A stretch of DNA of 64,000 nucleotides from Belliella alkalica (GTDB lineage Bacteria; Bacteroidota; Bacteroidia; Cytophagales; Cyclobacteriaceae). The translations under genes and the position numbers were made by a program. The stretch is from positions 124,705-188,704 of the forward strand of contig NZ_JAKZGO010000003.1 of NCBI RefSeq assembly GCF_022549785.1, in the 5' to 3' direction. Shown here in pieces: positions 16,692 through 26,416 of the stretch. Positions within the stretch are counted from its first letter, which is position 1. Each line of letters opens with the position of its first letter. The notes beneath the pieces were generated by a model. It had not been told where the DNA came from. It ran no database searches and saw nothing but the letters and a program-made list of their open reading frames with translations.

Positions 16692-17570
16692 ATGAAATTA
16701 TTTGAATTGATAGGAAATACGCCTTTAGTAGAGCTAAATACAATTCCGACAAACCCAAAAGTTAAGATTTTTTGCAAATTGGAAGGGCAAAATCCCGGAG
16801 GAAGTGTCAAAGACAGAGCTGCCTACAATATGATCCAATCTGCTTTGGAAAGAGGAGATATCAAAAAAGGAGATAAGTTGGTAGAAGCTACCAGTGGTAA
16901 TACTGGAATTGCTCTTGCGATGGTAGCAAACAGTTTGGGCGTGCAGATGACTTTAGTGATGCCAGGTAATTCTACCAAAGAGCGTGTATTGTCTATGGAA
17001 GCCTACGGAGCGAAAGTGATTCTCACCCCAGCGGAAAAAACCATTGAATATTCTCGGGAATTAGCTGAAAAAATGGCTGATGAAGATGGTTATTTCATGC
17101 TTAATCAATTTGCTAATAAGGATAATTACCTTTCTCATTACAAAAGTACTGGCCCAGAAATTTGGAATGATACAGAAGGGAAAATAACTCATTTTGTATC
17201 TGCTATGGGTACAACAGGGACGATTATGGGAGTTTCCAAATACCTAAAAGAAAAAAACAATGCCATTCAAATCGTAGGAACCCAGCCTACTGATGGCTCA
17301 AGCATTCCAGGAATTAGAAGATGGTCACCTGAATTTTTACCGAAAATTTTTGACCCTAAACGTGTAGACAGAATAATTGATGTGAGTGAACAAGACGCTA
17401 CTTCAATGACAAGAAGAATGGCCAAGGAAGAAGGGATACTTGCAGGCATGAGCAGCGGTGGAGCATTGTGTGCAGCCTTGCGCTTGGCTAATGAGTTGAC
17501 TGAAGGGGTAATTGTATGTATTACCTGCGATCGTGGCGATCGCTATCTTAGTTCTGATCTTTTTGGGTGA
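16692..17570 (+). CDS. cysM: Cysteine synthase (O-acetylserine sulfhydrylase, CysM type)
   Basis: 292 residues of the beta family of PLP enzymes. PLP binds Lys40 (NPGGSVKDRAA) and TSGNTG at 69-74 holds the phosphate. GTQPTDGSSIPGIRRW and CDRGDRYLS mark the CysM branch, which accepts sulfide and often thiosulfate. It combines O-acetylserine from the upstream CysE with sulfide. The stop is about 170 bp before a terminator that serves mainly the opposite strand. Confidence 0.94.
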   Translation: MKLFELIGNTPLVELNTIPTNPKVKIFCKLEGQNPGGSVKDRAAYNMIQSALERGDIKKGDKLVEATSGNTGIALAMVANSLGVQMTLVMPGNSTKERVLSMEAYGAKVILTPAEKTIEYSRELAEKMADEDGYFMLNQFANKDNYLSHYKSTGPEIWNDTEGKITHFVSAMGTTGTIMGVSKYLKEKNNAIQIVGTQPTDGSSIPGIRRWSPEFLPKIFDPKRVDRIIDVSEQDATSMTRRMAKEEGILAGMSSGGALCAALRLANELTEGVIVCITCDRGDRYLSSDLFG

Positions 17571-17742
17571 TAGGTAAAGTTCTGATTTTCAGTCCGCATT
17601 TTGAGGCTTCTAAAGATTAAAAAGTTGAATAAAACCCTTAGGTTAGCTTTTGAAATTAATCTATGGTTTTTTGATTTTGTATGATGCTAATCATCTGATA
17701 GTTTCAATAATTCTAAGAAGCTATTCTGCTGGTAAAATAAAA

Positions 17743-17771
17743 AATCCCAGAATAGTTAATACTCTGGGATT
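17743..17771 (-). terminator. Terminator of the DUF4397 lipoprotein gene
   Basis: AATCCCAG (17743-17750) and CTGGGATT (17764-17771) form the stem. On the minus strand it is followed by a run of T (AAAATAAAAA on +). It could also halt cysM transcripts. Confidence 0.7.
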
Positions 17772-17793
17772 GATTGTTATTCAACGTGGGTTG

Positions 17794-18516
17794 TTAGTTT
17801 ATAAAATTTGTAACTAACTGAAGATTTAATCTTTTGTCAACTTCAGTGCCTTCTTCTTGAAGTCCTCTTAGAATTAGCGTATAAACTCTACTTCCTCTTA
17901 ATTCAACATTGTTTGCTGTAAGTATTGTTTCACCTGTAGTCTTTGAAATTACTCTGAAGTTATATGTGCCTGAATCCAAACTCTCAAAATCAGTATGTGA
18001 TTTGAAATCTGCATCATCAATCAAAGGATTTCCTGAATCAGAGACTTGTATGTCTACCGTGCCTGCATCTGGTGAAAGGTGCACAAATCTTAGCTGAGCT
18101 TTACCTTGTACTGGAGTTTCCCATCTATCTGTCACAAATATTGCGTCCAAATCATCTACATTGCCAGCAAGAAAGACAGAATATACTGAATCTTGCTCAA
18201 CCGTGAATTTCTTTTCCAACAAGGAAGTGACAGAATTGAAAGGAGAAAATTTAAAAGTCCTTTCACCTAAATAATACCTGCTGTAAGGCAAAGTTTCGCT
18301 GTAGCGGAAAGGGTTGTTAGTCACACGATTGCTGTTGGCAAATACGTCTAAACTAGGAGCATCTGGTGAGCCATGGTAAATAGAAACAAATGCCGCTGGA
18401 GGTATCGGAGTTGAATCATTATCATTCAAACATGAAGTAAGCCCAATACTGAGTGCAATCAGTACCAAAAATCCAAAGGATTTTAATTTTTGAGAAATTT
18501 TAATCGGAGTAATCAT
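17794..18516 (-). CDS. DUF4397 lipoprotein
   Basis: 240 residues with a lipobox (LTSC, Cys29) after a hydrophobic signal. The mature part has two copies of the DUF4397 strand motif, SIYHGSPDAPSLDVF and RFVHLSPDAGTVDIQ, an Ig-like fold found in exported Bacteroidota and Firmicutes proteins. The function is unknown; a surface or periplasmic lipoprotein is likely. It is a single gene with its own terminator. Confidence 0.85.
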   Translation of the reverse strand: MITPIKISQKLKSFGFLVLIALSIGLTSCLNDNDSTPIPPAAFVSIYHGSPDAPSLDVFANSNRVTNNPFRYSETLPYSRYYLGERTFKFSPFNSVTSLLEKKFTVEQDSVYSVFLAGNVDDLDAIFVTDRWETPVQGKAQLRFVHLSPDAGTVDIQVSDSGNPLIDDADFKSHTDFESLDSGTYNFRVISKTTGETILTANNVELRGSRVYTLILRGLQEEGTEVDKRLNLQLVTNFIN

Positions 18517-18604
18517 AATAATTGGTTTAGAAATATCTTTTTTGTCATTTCTATCCCATGACGGACAAAGTTTCTGAAATGCTACACAGCTCTACAAAAA
18601 ATAT

Positions 18605-19972
18605 TTAGATATGATTAGGCTCTGGATGAACCCATGGTTTTCTATATGGTCTTCTTAATTTTGTAGTTGCCTCTTCATCTAATGGTACCGTCATAGACTC
18701 TGGATCATATGAAAGTGGCCTGCCCAACTTCATTGAGATATTTGCTAGAATGCAGCTAGCTGTTGAGATGTGACTATTTATTACATCTGCAATAGGTTGT
18801 GAATCTATATTGATAGCGTTTATCAAATTCTCAAAATGCTTTCTAGTAGCTGGTACAGCATGAAGTTCAATTCCTTTTTCACTCAAGTCTTCAGGGTATT
18901 TGTCTTTTTCATAGACAGCATCCCAGTGAATTTTTTCTTCATTTTTTTCTGAAGGAACAAAATCAGCTCTGAACGGGCTGCCAGCCAAGTATCCTTTTTC
19001 GCCAAATATTTTGAATGCCCATGGATAATCTGGATCTTGAGGAGGCCCCCAAGTTCTGTGTTGCCAGACTATATTAATATCATCGTACTCAAAAATTGCT
19101 GTTTGTGTATCTGCAATATTTGATTTCCCTTCTTTCTGAACAAAAATTCCACCTGTAGCGGAAATTTTATTAGGCCAACCCAAATCCAACATCCAACGAA
19201 CACAATCTAGCATGTGGACACACATATCACCAGTGATTCCATTTCCATATTCCATAAATGTCCTCCACCACCTCTGATGTGGAAGTCCATCAAAAGGCCT
19301 CATTGGGGCAGGGCCAGTCCAAAGTTCATAGTCAAAATGGTTGGGGATTTCTTGCTCTGGAGGATTTCCATTTGCTCTCATATGGTAATATGAACAAATC
19401 TCCACATGGGCAATTTTCCCCAGCTTTCCTGAACCAATGATCATGTTTTTGGCGTCAATCAAGTGCGGAGTGCTTCTTCTTTGAAGTCCCACTTGGATGA
19501 TTTTATCATATTTTTTTGCAGCAGCTACTACAGCTTCACCTTCAATTACATCCACTGAAATAGGTTTTTGCAAATAGACATGGGAACCGGCTTTCATTGC
19601 GTCTATCGTTTGAAGTGCATGCCAGTGATCAGGCGTGCCAATGATAGTAATGTCGAGCTGATGGGATTTTAATAATTCACTATAATCTTTATAAAGTTTA
19701 GGGTCACTTGTTGGTAATCTGTTTTTCAAAATTGAATTTGCTTCCTCAAGGTGCTTGCTGTCCACGTCACAGAGAGCGACCACATCTACATTTGCAATCT
19801 GAATCAATCTCCATAGGTCCATTTTTCCATACCATCCACATCCTATCAAAGCTACTTTAAGTTTTTCCTTGTTTTGAATAGGCTGAAAAGAGGCCAATCC
19901 CAAACTTGAAAGCGCCAAAGCTGCTGCTGATTTTTTGATAAACGATCTTCTTCCTTTTTGCAGGTTGTCCAT
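18605..19972 (-). CDS. Gfo/Idh/MocA family oxidoreductase with Tat signal
   Basis: 455 residues from the ATG at 19972, chosen because it places R-R-S-F-I-K-K and a hydrophobic stretch at the N-terminus as a twin-arginine signal. The frame stays open 30 codons upstream but with no motif. The Rossmann segment KVALIGCGWYGKMD, the EKP-like motif (LQKPIS), GTPDHWHA and the C-terminal half are typical of exported Bacteroidota dehydrogenases that act on sugars or glycoside derivatives. The substrate cannot be told from sequence. The Tat signal suggests folding with NAD(P) in the cytosol and export to the periplasm. Confidence 0.88.
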   Translation of the reverse strand: MDNLQKGRRSFIKKSAAALALSSLGLASFQPIQNKEKLKVALIGCGWYGKMDLWRLIQIANVDVVALCDVDSKHLEEANSILKNRLPTSDPKLYKDYSELLKSHQLDITIIGTPDHWHALQTIDAMKAGSHVYLQKPISVDVIEGEAVVAAAKKYDKIIQVGLQRRSTPHLIDAKNMIIGSGKLGKIAHVEICSYYHMRANGNPPEQEIPNHFDYELWTGPAPMRPFDGLPHQRWWRTFMEYGNGITGDMCVHMLDCVRWMLDLGWPNKISATGGIFVQKEGKSNIADTQTAIFEYDDINIVWQHRTWGPPQDPDYPWAFKIFGEKGYLAGSPFRADFVPSEKNEEKIHWDAVYEKDKYPEDLSEKGIELHAVPATRKHFENLINAINIDSQPIADVINSHISTASCILANISMKLGRPLSYDPESMTVPLDEEATTKLRRPYRKPWVHPEPNHI

Positions 19973-20259
19973 ATAACTAAAGAGTGAAAGTGTTTTGAGT
20001 GACCAATATACAAAAGTTTTTAGCCTATTCGGAAATGTGGCAAAACTAGAAAAAACCTTCACTGATCAGCGTGTTCGTCAAAGGAGTTATTGGTTTATTG
20101 AGTTGAATAGTTTAAAAATGGACCTCAAAAAAGAGGTTGGTTGATTGTAAAGTGATTAGGTAAACCACATACAAAATGTATTTATAAATTGCCAAAGTTC
20201 TAATAGAAGTTGACACTTTTTTCTATTGATTAGAGAAGTTTAACCTCCCGTGCCGATAG

Positions 20260-20279
20260 CCCCGATATTCTTATCGGGG
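20260..20279. repeat. REP-like palindrome (8-bp stem, 4-nt loop)
   Basis: CCCCGATA and TATCGGGG are perfectly complementary around TTCT. There is no T-tract, and it lies far from both neighbouring genes. Confidence 0.5.
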
Positions 20280-20329
20280 TCAGGAAGGGTTCTTATGGGT
20301 GGTCATGAATCCTGTATCATCCAATATTT

Positions 20330-20350
20330 CCCGAGTTACAACTCCGGGTT
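20330..20350. repeat. Second palindrome (CCCGAGTT/AACTCCGGG)
   Basis: CCCGAGTT pairs with AACTCCGGG with one bulged C. It lies 50 bp after the first hairpin, so the two form a REP-like pair. Confidence 0.4.
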
Positions 20351-20382
20351 AATCAAAGTTTAATCACTTCGTGGTTTTCATC

Positions 20383-20489
20383 GTCTCATGTCTCATATCT
20401 CATGTCTCTCTCCTCACAAATCCCTCAAAAACATAATTCCCCAATAGCCTAATTCCCCTAGTTACTCAATAACTAAATTAACTAATTCT
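20383..20489. repeat. Degenerate heptanucleotide tract
   Basis: It begins GTCTCAT, GTCTCAT, ATCTCAT, GTCTCTC, TCCTCAC in clean 7-nt steps and continues as C/A/T-rich words (AATTCCCC, CTAATTCCCC, AATAACTAAATTAAC). It shares GTCTCATGTCT with the tract at 3.77 kb. Confidence 0.5.
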
Positions 20490-20490
20490 C

Positions 20491-21564
20491 TCAAAGCACA
20501 ACGCCAAACTTCTCACCCAAAGCTCTAAGGTCATCTTCTACGGGTTTGATAAGTGGGATTCCATTTTCCATTCTTTCTGCTTCCAATTCTCTTTCAGGAT
20601 CTCCTGGGATGAGGACTTTTTCATGGCCTAGAATTGGTTTAGCAGATCTAAATCTTGAAATCCAATTATCCATATGGCTTTTGAATTCATCAGCTGGGCG
20701 AAATGCATCTACACGCATAGCACCAAAGAAATGCCCCAAACCTTCTCCGACAGGATTAGGATCTGGCTCCAAAAAAGCTACAAATGGAGGCGCCCAAGGC
20801 CCATAATTTGCCCCTGACAAAACCGCAGAAAAAATATCTACTATCGAACCAAGGATATAACCTTTGTGTGAACCATGTTCCCGATCACCTCCAAGCGGCA
20901 AGAGTGCACCACCCTTTTTTACACCATTTGCATCAGTTGTTGGAATACCTTCAGCATCTTGTACCCAGCCCAATGGAGCATCAAGGTCTTTGCGCTGAAG
21001 GATTTCAAGTTTTCCGTTTGCAGCTGTGGTAGTAGCCATGTCTGCTACAAAAGGAGGTTGATTCTTTGCAGGAATTGCCACTGAAATTGGGTTTGTCCCA
21101 AGCATTCTTTCTTTAGAAAATGTAGGACTTACCAAAGGGCTTGCATTGGTGAGTGAAATCCCAATCATATCATGCTCCAATGCCATCATGGCATGGTAAC
21201 CAGCTATTCCGTAATGATTAGAATTTTTAACAGAAACCCAACCTGTGCCAGCTGTTTTTGCTTTTTCTATTGCTACTTGCATGGCATATGGCGCTACTAC
21301 CAATCCAAGTCCTCCATCACCATCAACTACAGCAGTACTGGGAGTTTCGTAGCTTACATGTACATTGGGAGTGGGGTTTATCCGTCCTTTTTCCCAAAGC
21401 CTGACATATCCCGACAACCTCGCAACTCCGTGCGAATCAACTCCTCTTAAATCTGCTGAAAGCAAGACTTTGGCGGCAAGTGAAGCGTCTTCTTCAGGGC
21501 ACCCAATGTTGAGAAGTATTTGTTTGGAAAAAGAAAAAAGGTCTTGATAAGTAAATTTATTCAT
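20491..21564 (-). CDS. Ldh family NAD(P)-dependent oxidoreductase (malate/L-lactate/ureidoglycolate type)
   Basis: 357 residues from ATG 21564 (MNKFTYQDLF). The 16 upstream codons carry no conserved sequence and hold the promoter-side region. Typical motifs are DLRGVDSHGVARL, SNHYGIAGYHAM, MIGISLTNASPLV, LGTNPISVAIPA and GSHKGYIL, i.e. the Ldh2/YlbC fold that reduces 2-oxoacids or oxidises 2-hydroxyacids. The exact substrate is not decidable. It is a single gene between the repeat region and ppx. Confidence 0.9.
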   Translation of the reverse strand: MNKFTYQDLFSFSKQILLNIGCPEEDASLAAKVLLSADLRGVDSHGVARLSGYVRLWEKGRINPTPNVHVSYETPSTAVVDGDGGLGLVVAPYAMQVAIEKAKTAGTGWVSVKNSNHYGIAGYHAMMALEHDMIGISLTNASPLVSPTFSKERMLGTNPISVAIPAKNQPPFVADMATTTAANGKLEILQRKDLDAPLGWVQDAEGIPTTDANGVKKGGALLPLGGDREHGSHKGYILGSIVDIFSAVLSGANYGPWAPPFVAFLEPDPNPVGEGLGHFFGAMRVDAFRPADEFKSHMDNWISRFRSAKPILGHEKVLIPGDPERELEAERMENGIPLIKPVEDDLRALGEKFGVVL

Positions 21565-21642
21565 AATAAACGCATAGTTTTTTTGGAGTGAAAGATATTT
21601 GCCGATAATCAACAGCTATAGTAATCGGAATATCAAAAGGCT

Positions 21643-21650
21643 CAAATTTA
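21643..21650 (-). promoter_or_regulatory. -7 element (TAAATTTG) for the Ldh gene
   Basis: An exact TAnnTTTG match on the minus strand, about 80 bp before the ATG at 21564. The -33 element is not evident. Confidence 0.3.
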
Positions 21651-21693
21651 TGATATCGTTGAGCTTCAGATATAGTGCCCTACAATAGTCTCT

Positions 21694-22650
21694 TTAATTT
21701 AATTGAGCACTTTCAAAGGAATTTTTTCCTATCAACTGGGAAATCACTCCCTCTTTGAGGGCAAAACTTGAACAAATAAGCTTCTCTACTGAAATATGCT
21801 TTAAAATATAAGAGATCAAGCAGGAGGCAACCACTATCATATCTACCCTCATTGGGATCATTCCTGGTATTTTGAGTCGCTCAGACTTGTTGAGATTTAA
21901 TAGTTGATCAGCAATAACCTCAAATCCAACACGAGGCAGCATGAAAGTTTGTTCTGTTTTACCTTTCTTTATTTGTTGTGAGGCATAATAAATATCACTT
22001 AATGTATCAAAAGTCCCAGATGCACCTACCAATCCAGTTGGTTCATAAGTTTTGATTGCATCAACGAGGTCTGTCAATTTCTCTTCTAAAAATAAGGTTA
22101 AATTGGATACCTCTTCTGCATGAATTGGGTCATGATAATGAAAAAGATCCAACAACCTCTGCCCACCGATTTCAAAACTCTGTTTCCAAAGAGCTTCGTA
22201 TTCATTACCGATTATGAATTCCACAGATCCTCCCCCTATATCCATCATCAGATGATTTTCCCTACTTAAAGATCCGCTAAACCGAATTCCTTCATAGATT
22301 AGTTGGGCTTCTTGCTGACCATCGATTACCTGTACAGCTATGTTGAATTTCTCTTTTATTTCTTCTACAAATTGTGTCCCGTTTTCCGCATTTCTTACGG
22401 CACTTGTAGCAAAAGCAAAAACTTCAGTGATTCCTTCCCCATCAATTAGATTCCTGAAATGTAGCAATGTATGAAAGGCTCTTTTTTTGGCTTCTTGCGT
22501 GATGATATTGTCGGAAATACCTCCTTGTCCTACTTTTACAGCAATTTTTTCTTTATAAATAGTTGTAAAATCTCCTGCATACAAATTCACCAATAACAAA
22601 TGAAATGTATTGGTACCCATATCAATTATCGCTGCTTTTCTAGGTTTCAT
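21694..22650 (-). CDS. Ppx/GppA family exopolyphosphatase-like phosphatase
   Basis: 318 residues of the actin-like ASKHA fold: phosphate-1 loop AIIDMGTNTFHLLLV at the start, AFATSAVRNAENG, and phosphate-2 LMMDIGGGSVEFI near 138. It is the compact form without a C-terminal HD domain. The family hydrolyses polyphosphate or pppGpp; sequence alone does not say which. It is a single gene, transcribed away from pccB. Confidence 0.9.
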   Translation of the reverse strand: MKPRKAAIIDMGTNTFHLLLVNLYAGDFTTIYKEKIAVKVGQGGISDNIITQEAKKRAFHTLLHFRNLIDGEGITEVFAFATSAVRNAENGTQFVEEIKEKFNIAVQVIDGQQEAQLIYEGIRFSGSLSRENHLMMDIGGGSVEFIIGNEYEALWKQSFEIGGQRLLDLFHYHDPIHAEEVSNLTLFLEEKLTDLVDAIKTYEPTGLVGASGTFDTLSDIYYASQQIKKGKTEQTFMLPRVGFEVIADQLLNLNKSERLKIPGMIPMRVDMIVVASCLISYILKHISVEKLICSSFALKEGVISQLIGKNSFESAQLN

Positions 22651-22820
22651 AATCGCCTAAATTAAAGTTCTGCGAATATAGAGGTTTTATTTAAAACTGG
22701 TGGTCTTCAAACAATTTTATGGAGATGAATTAAGCAATTCTCCTTAAAAATTAACAACACCTTAACTTTGATTTTTTTGATCTAATTTCAGAATTGTTTT
22801 TCCACTAATACTCTGCTCCG

Positions 22821-22828
22821 TATATTTG
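22821..22828 (+). promoter_or_regulatory. -7 element (TATATTTG) for the acyl-CoA carboxylase gene
   Basis: An exact TAnnTTTG, 27 bp before the ATG. A TTG lies 23 bp further upstream, slightly beyond the usual spacing. Confidence 0.5.
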
Positions 22829-22855
22829 AAACAACCAAATTAACATTAGACTGAT

Positions 22856-24439
22856 ATGGATAGCCAAACCAAAGGTGTTTACACCCTGCCTACGAATAAG
22901 GACAAAATTGATTTATTGAAGAAAAAAAATGAAGAAGCCCTTTTGGGTGGAGGTGAGGCGAGAATCGCAGCACAGCACAAAAAAGGAAAGCTTACTGCAA
23001 GGGAACGAATTCACCTTCTGATGGACGAAGGGTCGTTTCAAGAAATAGATAAATTTGTCATGCATAGGGCAAAAGATTTTGGTTTGGACAAGGAGCATTA
23101 TCTAGGGGATGGAGTTGTGACCGGATATGGAGAAATCAATGGAAGGCTGACGTATGTTTATTCTCAAGATTTTACGGTTTTTGGAGGTTCTCTTTCAGAA
23201 ACTCACGCAGAGAAAATCTGTAAAGTAATGGACATGGCCATGAAAAATGGTGCTCCCATTATAGGACTGAATGATTCTGGAGGTGCGAGGATTCAGGAAG
23301 GGGTGGTTTCACTTGGTGGTTATGCAGATATTTTTTACCGCAATACACTCGCTTCGGGTGTGGTGCCGCAGCTTTCTGCCATCATGGGACCATCTGCTGG
23401 TGGGGCAGTTTATTCTCCAGCTATCACAGACTTTATCTTGATGGTAGAGAATACCTCGTACATGTTTGTGACGGGACCGAATGTGGTCAAAACAGTAACC
23501 CAAGAGACCGTCACAGCAGAGGAACTCGGAGGGGCGAGTACACATAGCTCCAAAAGTGGTGTTACCCATTTTTCTTGTGCAAACGAACTTGAATGTATCA
23601 ATCACCTCAAACAACTCCTGAGCTATATTCCTCAAAACTGTGAAGATGAAGCGCCGGTCTATGCGTATGAGTTGAAAGAGGATGAATCAAGGCCTGTTTT
23701 AAATGATATCATTCCTGACAATGCCAATCATCCTTATGACATCAGGGAAGTCGTTGATGGAATAGTGGATGAAAGCTCATTTTTGGAAGTACATAAAAAT
23801 TTCGCTGATAATATTGTAGTTGGATTTGCAAGGTTAGCCGGTAGAAGTATCGGAATAGTTGGTAATCAACCTCAGTCTATGGCAGGGGTTTTGGACAATG
23901 ATGCCTCTGTCAAAGCCGCAAGATTTGTCAGGTTCTGCGATTCATTTAATGTTCCACTATTGGTTTTGGTGGATGTGCCGGGATTTTTACCAGGTACAGA
24001 TCAAGAGTGGAATGGAATTATCACCAATGGAGCGAAACTCCTATATGCATTCTCAGAAGCAACAGTCCCTAGAATTACAGTGATCACAAGAAAAGCCTAT
24101 GGAGGCGCCTATGATGTGATGAACTCCAAACACATAGGAGCTGATTTGAATTTTGCATGGCCAACGGCTGAGATTGCTGTGATGGGTGCAAAAGGAGCCG
24201 CAGAGATTATTTTCAAAAGAGAAATTGCAGAAGCCGAAAATCCAGAAGAAAAGCTTCAGGAAAAAATTGACGACTACACAGCCAAATTCGCAAACCCATA
24301 CAGAGCGGCCCATAGAGGTTTCATAGATGAAGTCATCATCCCTTCCGAAACCCGTGAGAAACTAATCCGAGGATTCAAAATGCTAGAAAACAAAGTGGAC
24401 AAACTCCCAAGGAAAAAGCATGGGAATATTCCTTTGTAG
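22856..24439 (+). CDS. pccB: Acyl-CoA (propionyl-CoA) carboxylase beta subunit
   Basis: 527 residues, a complete carboxyltransferase: [58 protein letters not shown] and [13 protein letters not shown] form the N- and C-crotonase halves with their oxyanion-hole Gly pairs. It transfers carboxyl from biotin to propionyl-CoA (or a related acyl-CoA), feeding methylmalonyl-CoA and succinyl-CoA. The biotin-carboxylase/BCCP partner is not in the window. No terminator is obvious; a GT-rich low-complexity tract follows. Confidence 0.92.
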   Translation: MDSQTKGVYTLPTNKDKIDLLKKKNEEALLGGGEARIAAQHKKGKLTARERIHLLMDEGSFQEIDKFVMHRAKDFGLDKEHYLGDGVVTGYGEINGRLTYVYSQDFTVFGGSLSETHAEKICKVMDMAMKNGAPIIGLNDSGGARIQEGVVSLGGYADIFYRNTLASGVVPQLSAIMGPSAGGAVYSPAITDFILMVENTSYMFVTGPNVVKTVTQETVTAEELGGASTHSSKSGVTHFSCANELECINHLKQLLSYIPQNCEDEAPVYAYELKEDESRPVLNDIIPDNANHPYDIREVVDGIVDESSFLEVHKNFADNIVVGFARLAGRSIGIVGNQPQSMAGVLDNDASVKAARFVRFCDSFNVPLLVLVDVPGFLPGTDQEWNGIITNGAKLLYAFSEATVPRITVITRKAYGGAYDVMNSKHIGADLNFAWPTAEIAVMGAKGAAEIIFKREIAEAENPEEKLQEKIDDYTAKFANPYRAAHRGFIDEVIIPSETREKLIRGFKMLENKVDKLPRKKHGNIPL

Positions 24440-24520
24440 TCGATTGGTTATTGAGTGATTGGTTAAATAGTTACTTGGAGATTAGTTGAATTAGTTATCG
24501 GTCAGAGGTGTTGATTAGCT
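24440..24520. repeat. GT-rich low-complexity tract left of the four-helix-bundle gene
   Basis: GATTGGTTA occurs twice within 25 bp, followed by TAGTTACTTGG, TTAGTTGAATTAGTTA and similar words. On the opposite strand these resemble the AC-rich tract at 25.2 kb, so the two flank the S23-type gene in inverted sense. Confidence 0.35.
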
Positions 24521-24692
24521 GAAAGAACTTGAGTTGTTGAAAAAAAGTTATTTGTATTAAGATATTTCATAAAAGCTGTTGCAATGTAAGGTCAAGATAT
24601 TTGATTTTCTTTCTATTAGATTCAATTCAAAAAATCAATAATCTGTTTGATAACTTAGCTATCTAATTGCAAAACTATTAAATATTAAGAGA

Positions 24693-25079
24693 ATGGGATT
24701 TCAGACTTTTGAGGATTTAGAGGTATGGAAAAAGAGTAGAGATCTACGAATGTTTGTTAAAAAGCTAGTACAAAAATTCCCAAATGAGGAAAAATATGTT
24801 CTAGAAAAGCAAGTAATTAGATCCTCCAGGTCAATTACCAATAATATAGCAGAAGGTTATGGAAGGTTCTTTTTTCAGGAAAACATACAGTTTTGTAGAA
24901 TTGCTCGCGGTTCTCTTGAGGAAACCTTAGACCATATGATCATTGCAAATGATGAAGGTTATATATCTAATGAGGATTTGTTAGGGTTTAGAAACCTTCA
25001 TGGGGAATGTCTAAGATTGTTGAATGGATACATTAGCTATTTAATAAAAGTAAAGTCTGGTACTGCACCACCAAAATGA
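24693..25079 (+). CDS. Four-helix-bundle protein (S23 / 23S-IVS type)
   Basis: 128 residues of the TIGR02436 family: F.DLEVWKKSRDL at the start, VIRSSRSITNNIAEGYGR, and ARGSLEETLDHMIIA. It was first found as ORFs inside 23S rRNA intervening sequences of Leptospira, but in Bacteroidota it is a common stand-alone gene of unknown role that forms a pentameric helical bundle. Here it is an isolated gene between two low-complexity tracts, a setting that fits insertion as a small mobile cassette (inference). Confidence 0.9.
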   Translation: MGFQTFEDLEVWKKSRDLRMFVKKLVQKFPNEEKYVLEKQVIRSSRSITNNIAEGYGRFFFQENIQFCRIARGSLEETLDHMIIANDEGYISNEDLLGFRNLHGECLRLLNGYISYLIKVKSGTAPPK

Positions 25080-25211
25080 TTACGGAAGAGCTTTAAAAGG
25101 TTTGAAATGTAATTAAGATATTGTTGTTAATTTAAAAATGGCATTCTTTTCATTTAAAAAGTTTCTATCTCTTAGTTTCTTGTAACGATGTGAGGGCAAA
25201 TAAATAGATCA

Positions 25212-25346
25212 ATATCTTACTTAACCATTCCCAAGTTACCAAATTCAACATTTCAACCAATAACTTAATTCCCCAATTAACTTATTACCAATTTAATTAA
25301 TCAACCGAATACACAAATTCAACTTATCAATCAAATAATCAATACA
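25212..25346. repeat. AC-rich low-complexity tract right of the four-helix-bundle gene
   Basis: Repeated words CCAATTAAC, TTACCAA, ATCAACC and TCAATCAAATAATCAA run right up to the next start codon. CAA triplets recur at roughly 6-8-nt steps with drift. The composition matches the 20.4-kb tract and the complement of 24440-24520. Confidence 0.4.
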
Positions 25347-25348
25347 GG

Positions 25349-26416
25349 ATGTCAAAATCAGAAAAATTTATATACAAATACCTCAATACAGCAAGTCCAA
25401 CAGGTTTTGAAGCTTCAGGGCAGCAGGTATGGTTGGATTATATCAAGCCTTATGTAGATACTCACTTTACGGACAATTATGGAACGGCAGTAGGGGTGAT
25501 CAACCCCGATGCTGAATTCAAAGTGGTAATTGAAGCTCATGCGGATGAGATCAGTTGGTTTGTCAATTACATTACTCCGGAAGGCTACATTTATGTAAGA
25601 AGAAATGGTGGCTCAGATCACATGATCGCACCATCCATGCGTGTCAATATCCATACAGATGAGAAAGTCATTCCAGGAGTTTTTGGTTGGCCGGCAATAC
25701 ATGTGAGGAAAGATGGGAAAGAAGACGCGCCAACATTGGACAATATTTTTATTGATGTAGGAGCCAGGACCAAAGAGGAAGTGGAAAAAATGGGTATTCA
25801 TGTAGGTTGTGTGATCACGTTTCAAGATGAGTTGACAGAGTTGAATGATAAATTCTATAGCGGTAGAGCCTTGGATAATAGAGTAGGAGGTTTTATGATT
25901 GCTGAGGTAGCAAGGTTGCTTCACGAATCCAAAGTCAAATTACCTTTCGGGTTATATATCGTAAATGCTGTACAGGAAGAAATAGGTCTTCGAGGTGCTT
26001 CCATGATTGCTGCGAGAATCAAGCCTCAAGTAGCTATCATCACAGATGTATGTCATGACACGACCGCGCCAATGTATAATAAAATCACATCAGGAGACTT
26101 GGTAGCAGGAAAAGGCCCAGTTTTAACTTATGGGGCATCTGTTCATAAAAAATTATTGGATTTAATCATTGATTCTGCCACGAAAAGAGAAATCAGTTTC
26201 CAACGTTCTGCGGCTTCTCGTGTTACAGGAACGGATACTGACGCATTTGCATACTCTAACGAGGGAGTACCATCAGCTTTGATTTCTTTGCCATTGAAAT
26301 ATATGCACACAACGGTGGAAACTGCCAGCAAAGAAGATATCCAGCAAGTCATCCAATTGATCAAGGGATTCCTAGAAGACTTCGATCCAAAGTTTGACTT
26401 TAGGTATGTTGTTTGA
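25349..26416 (+). CDS. M42 family aminopeptidase
   Basis: 355 residues of the M42 glutamyl-aminopeptidase/cellulase-M group. Metal ligands sit in IEAHADEISW, GRALDNRVGG, VQEEIGLRGA (catalytic Glu pair) and ITDVCHDT. TSPTGFEASG at the N-terminus and KYMHTTVETAS near the C-terminus are family marks. These are cytosolic, self-assembling (dodecameric) peptidases that trim peptides from the proteasome-like system. The start codon follows a low-complexity tract directly. Confidence 0.93.
   Translation: MSKSEKFIYKYLNTASPTGFEASGQQVWLDYIKPYVDTHFTDNYGTAVGVINPDAEFKVVIEAHADEISWFVNYITPEGYIYVRRNGGSDHMIAPSMRVNIHTDEKVIPGVFGWPAIHVRKDGKEDAPTLDNIFIDVGARTKEEVEKMGIHVGCVITFQDELTELNDKFYSGRALDNRVGGFMIAEVARLLHESKVKLPFGLYIVNAVQEEIGLRGASMIAARIKPQVAIITDVCHDTTAPMYNKITSGDLVAGKGPVLTYGASVHKKLLDLIIDSATKREISFQRSAASRVTGTDTDAFAYSNEGVPSALISLPLKYMHTTVETASKEDIQQVIQLIKGFLEDFDPKFDFRYVV

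Larger units (their letters stand above)
19973..20490. other. Intergenic stretch with two REP-like hairpins and a heptad tract
   Basis: No gene is supported. Hairpins lie at 20260-20279 and 20330-20350, followed from 20383 by tandem TCTCATG-like units that fade into AC/AT-rich low-complexity sequence up to the Ldh stop. Confidence 0.6.

Noticed and set aside
20383-20489. CRISPR array
   Set aside because: Units of about 7 nt without long repeats, unique spacers or cas genes.
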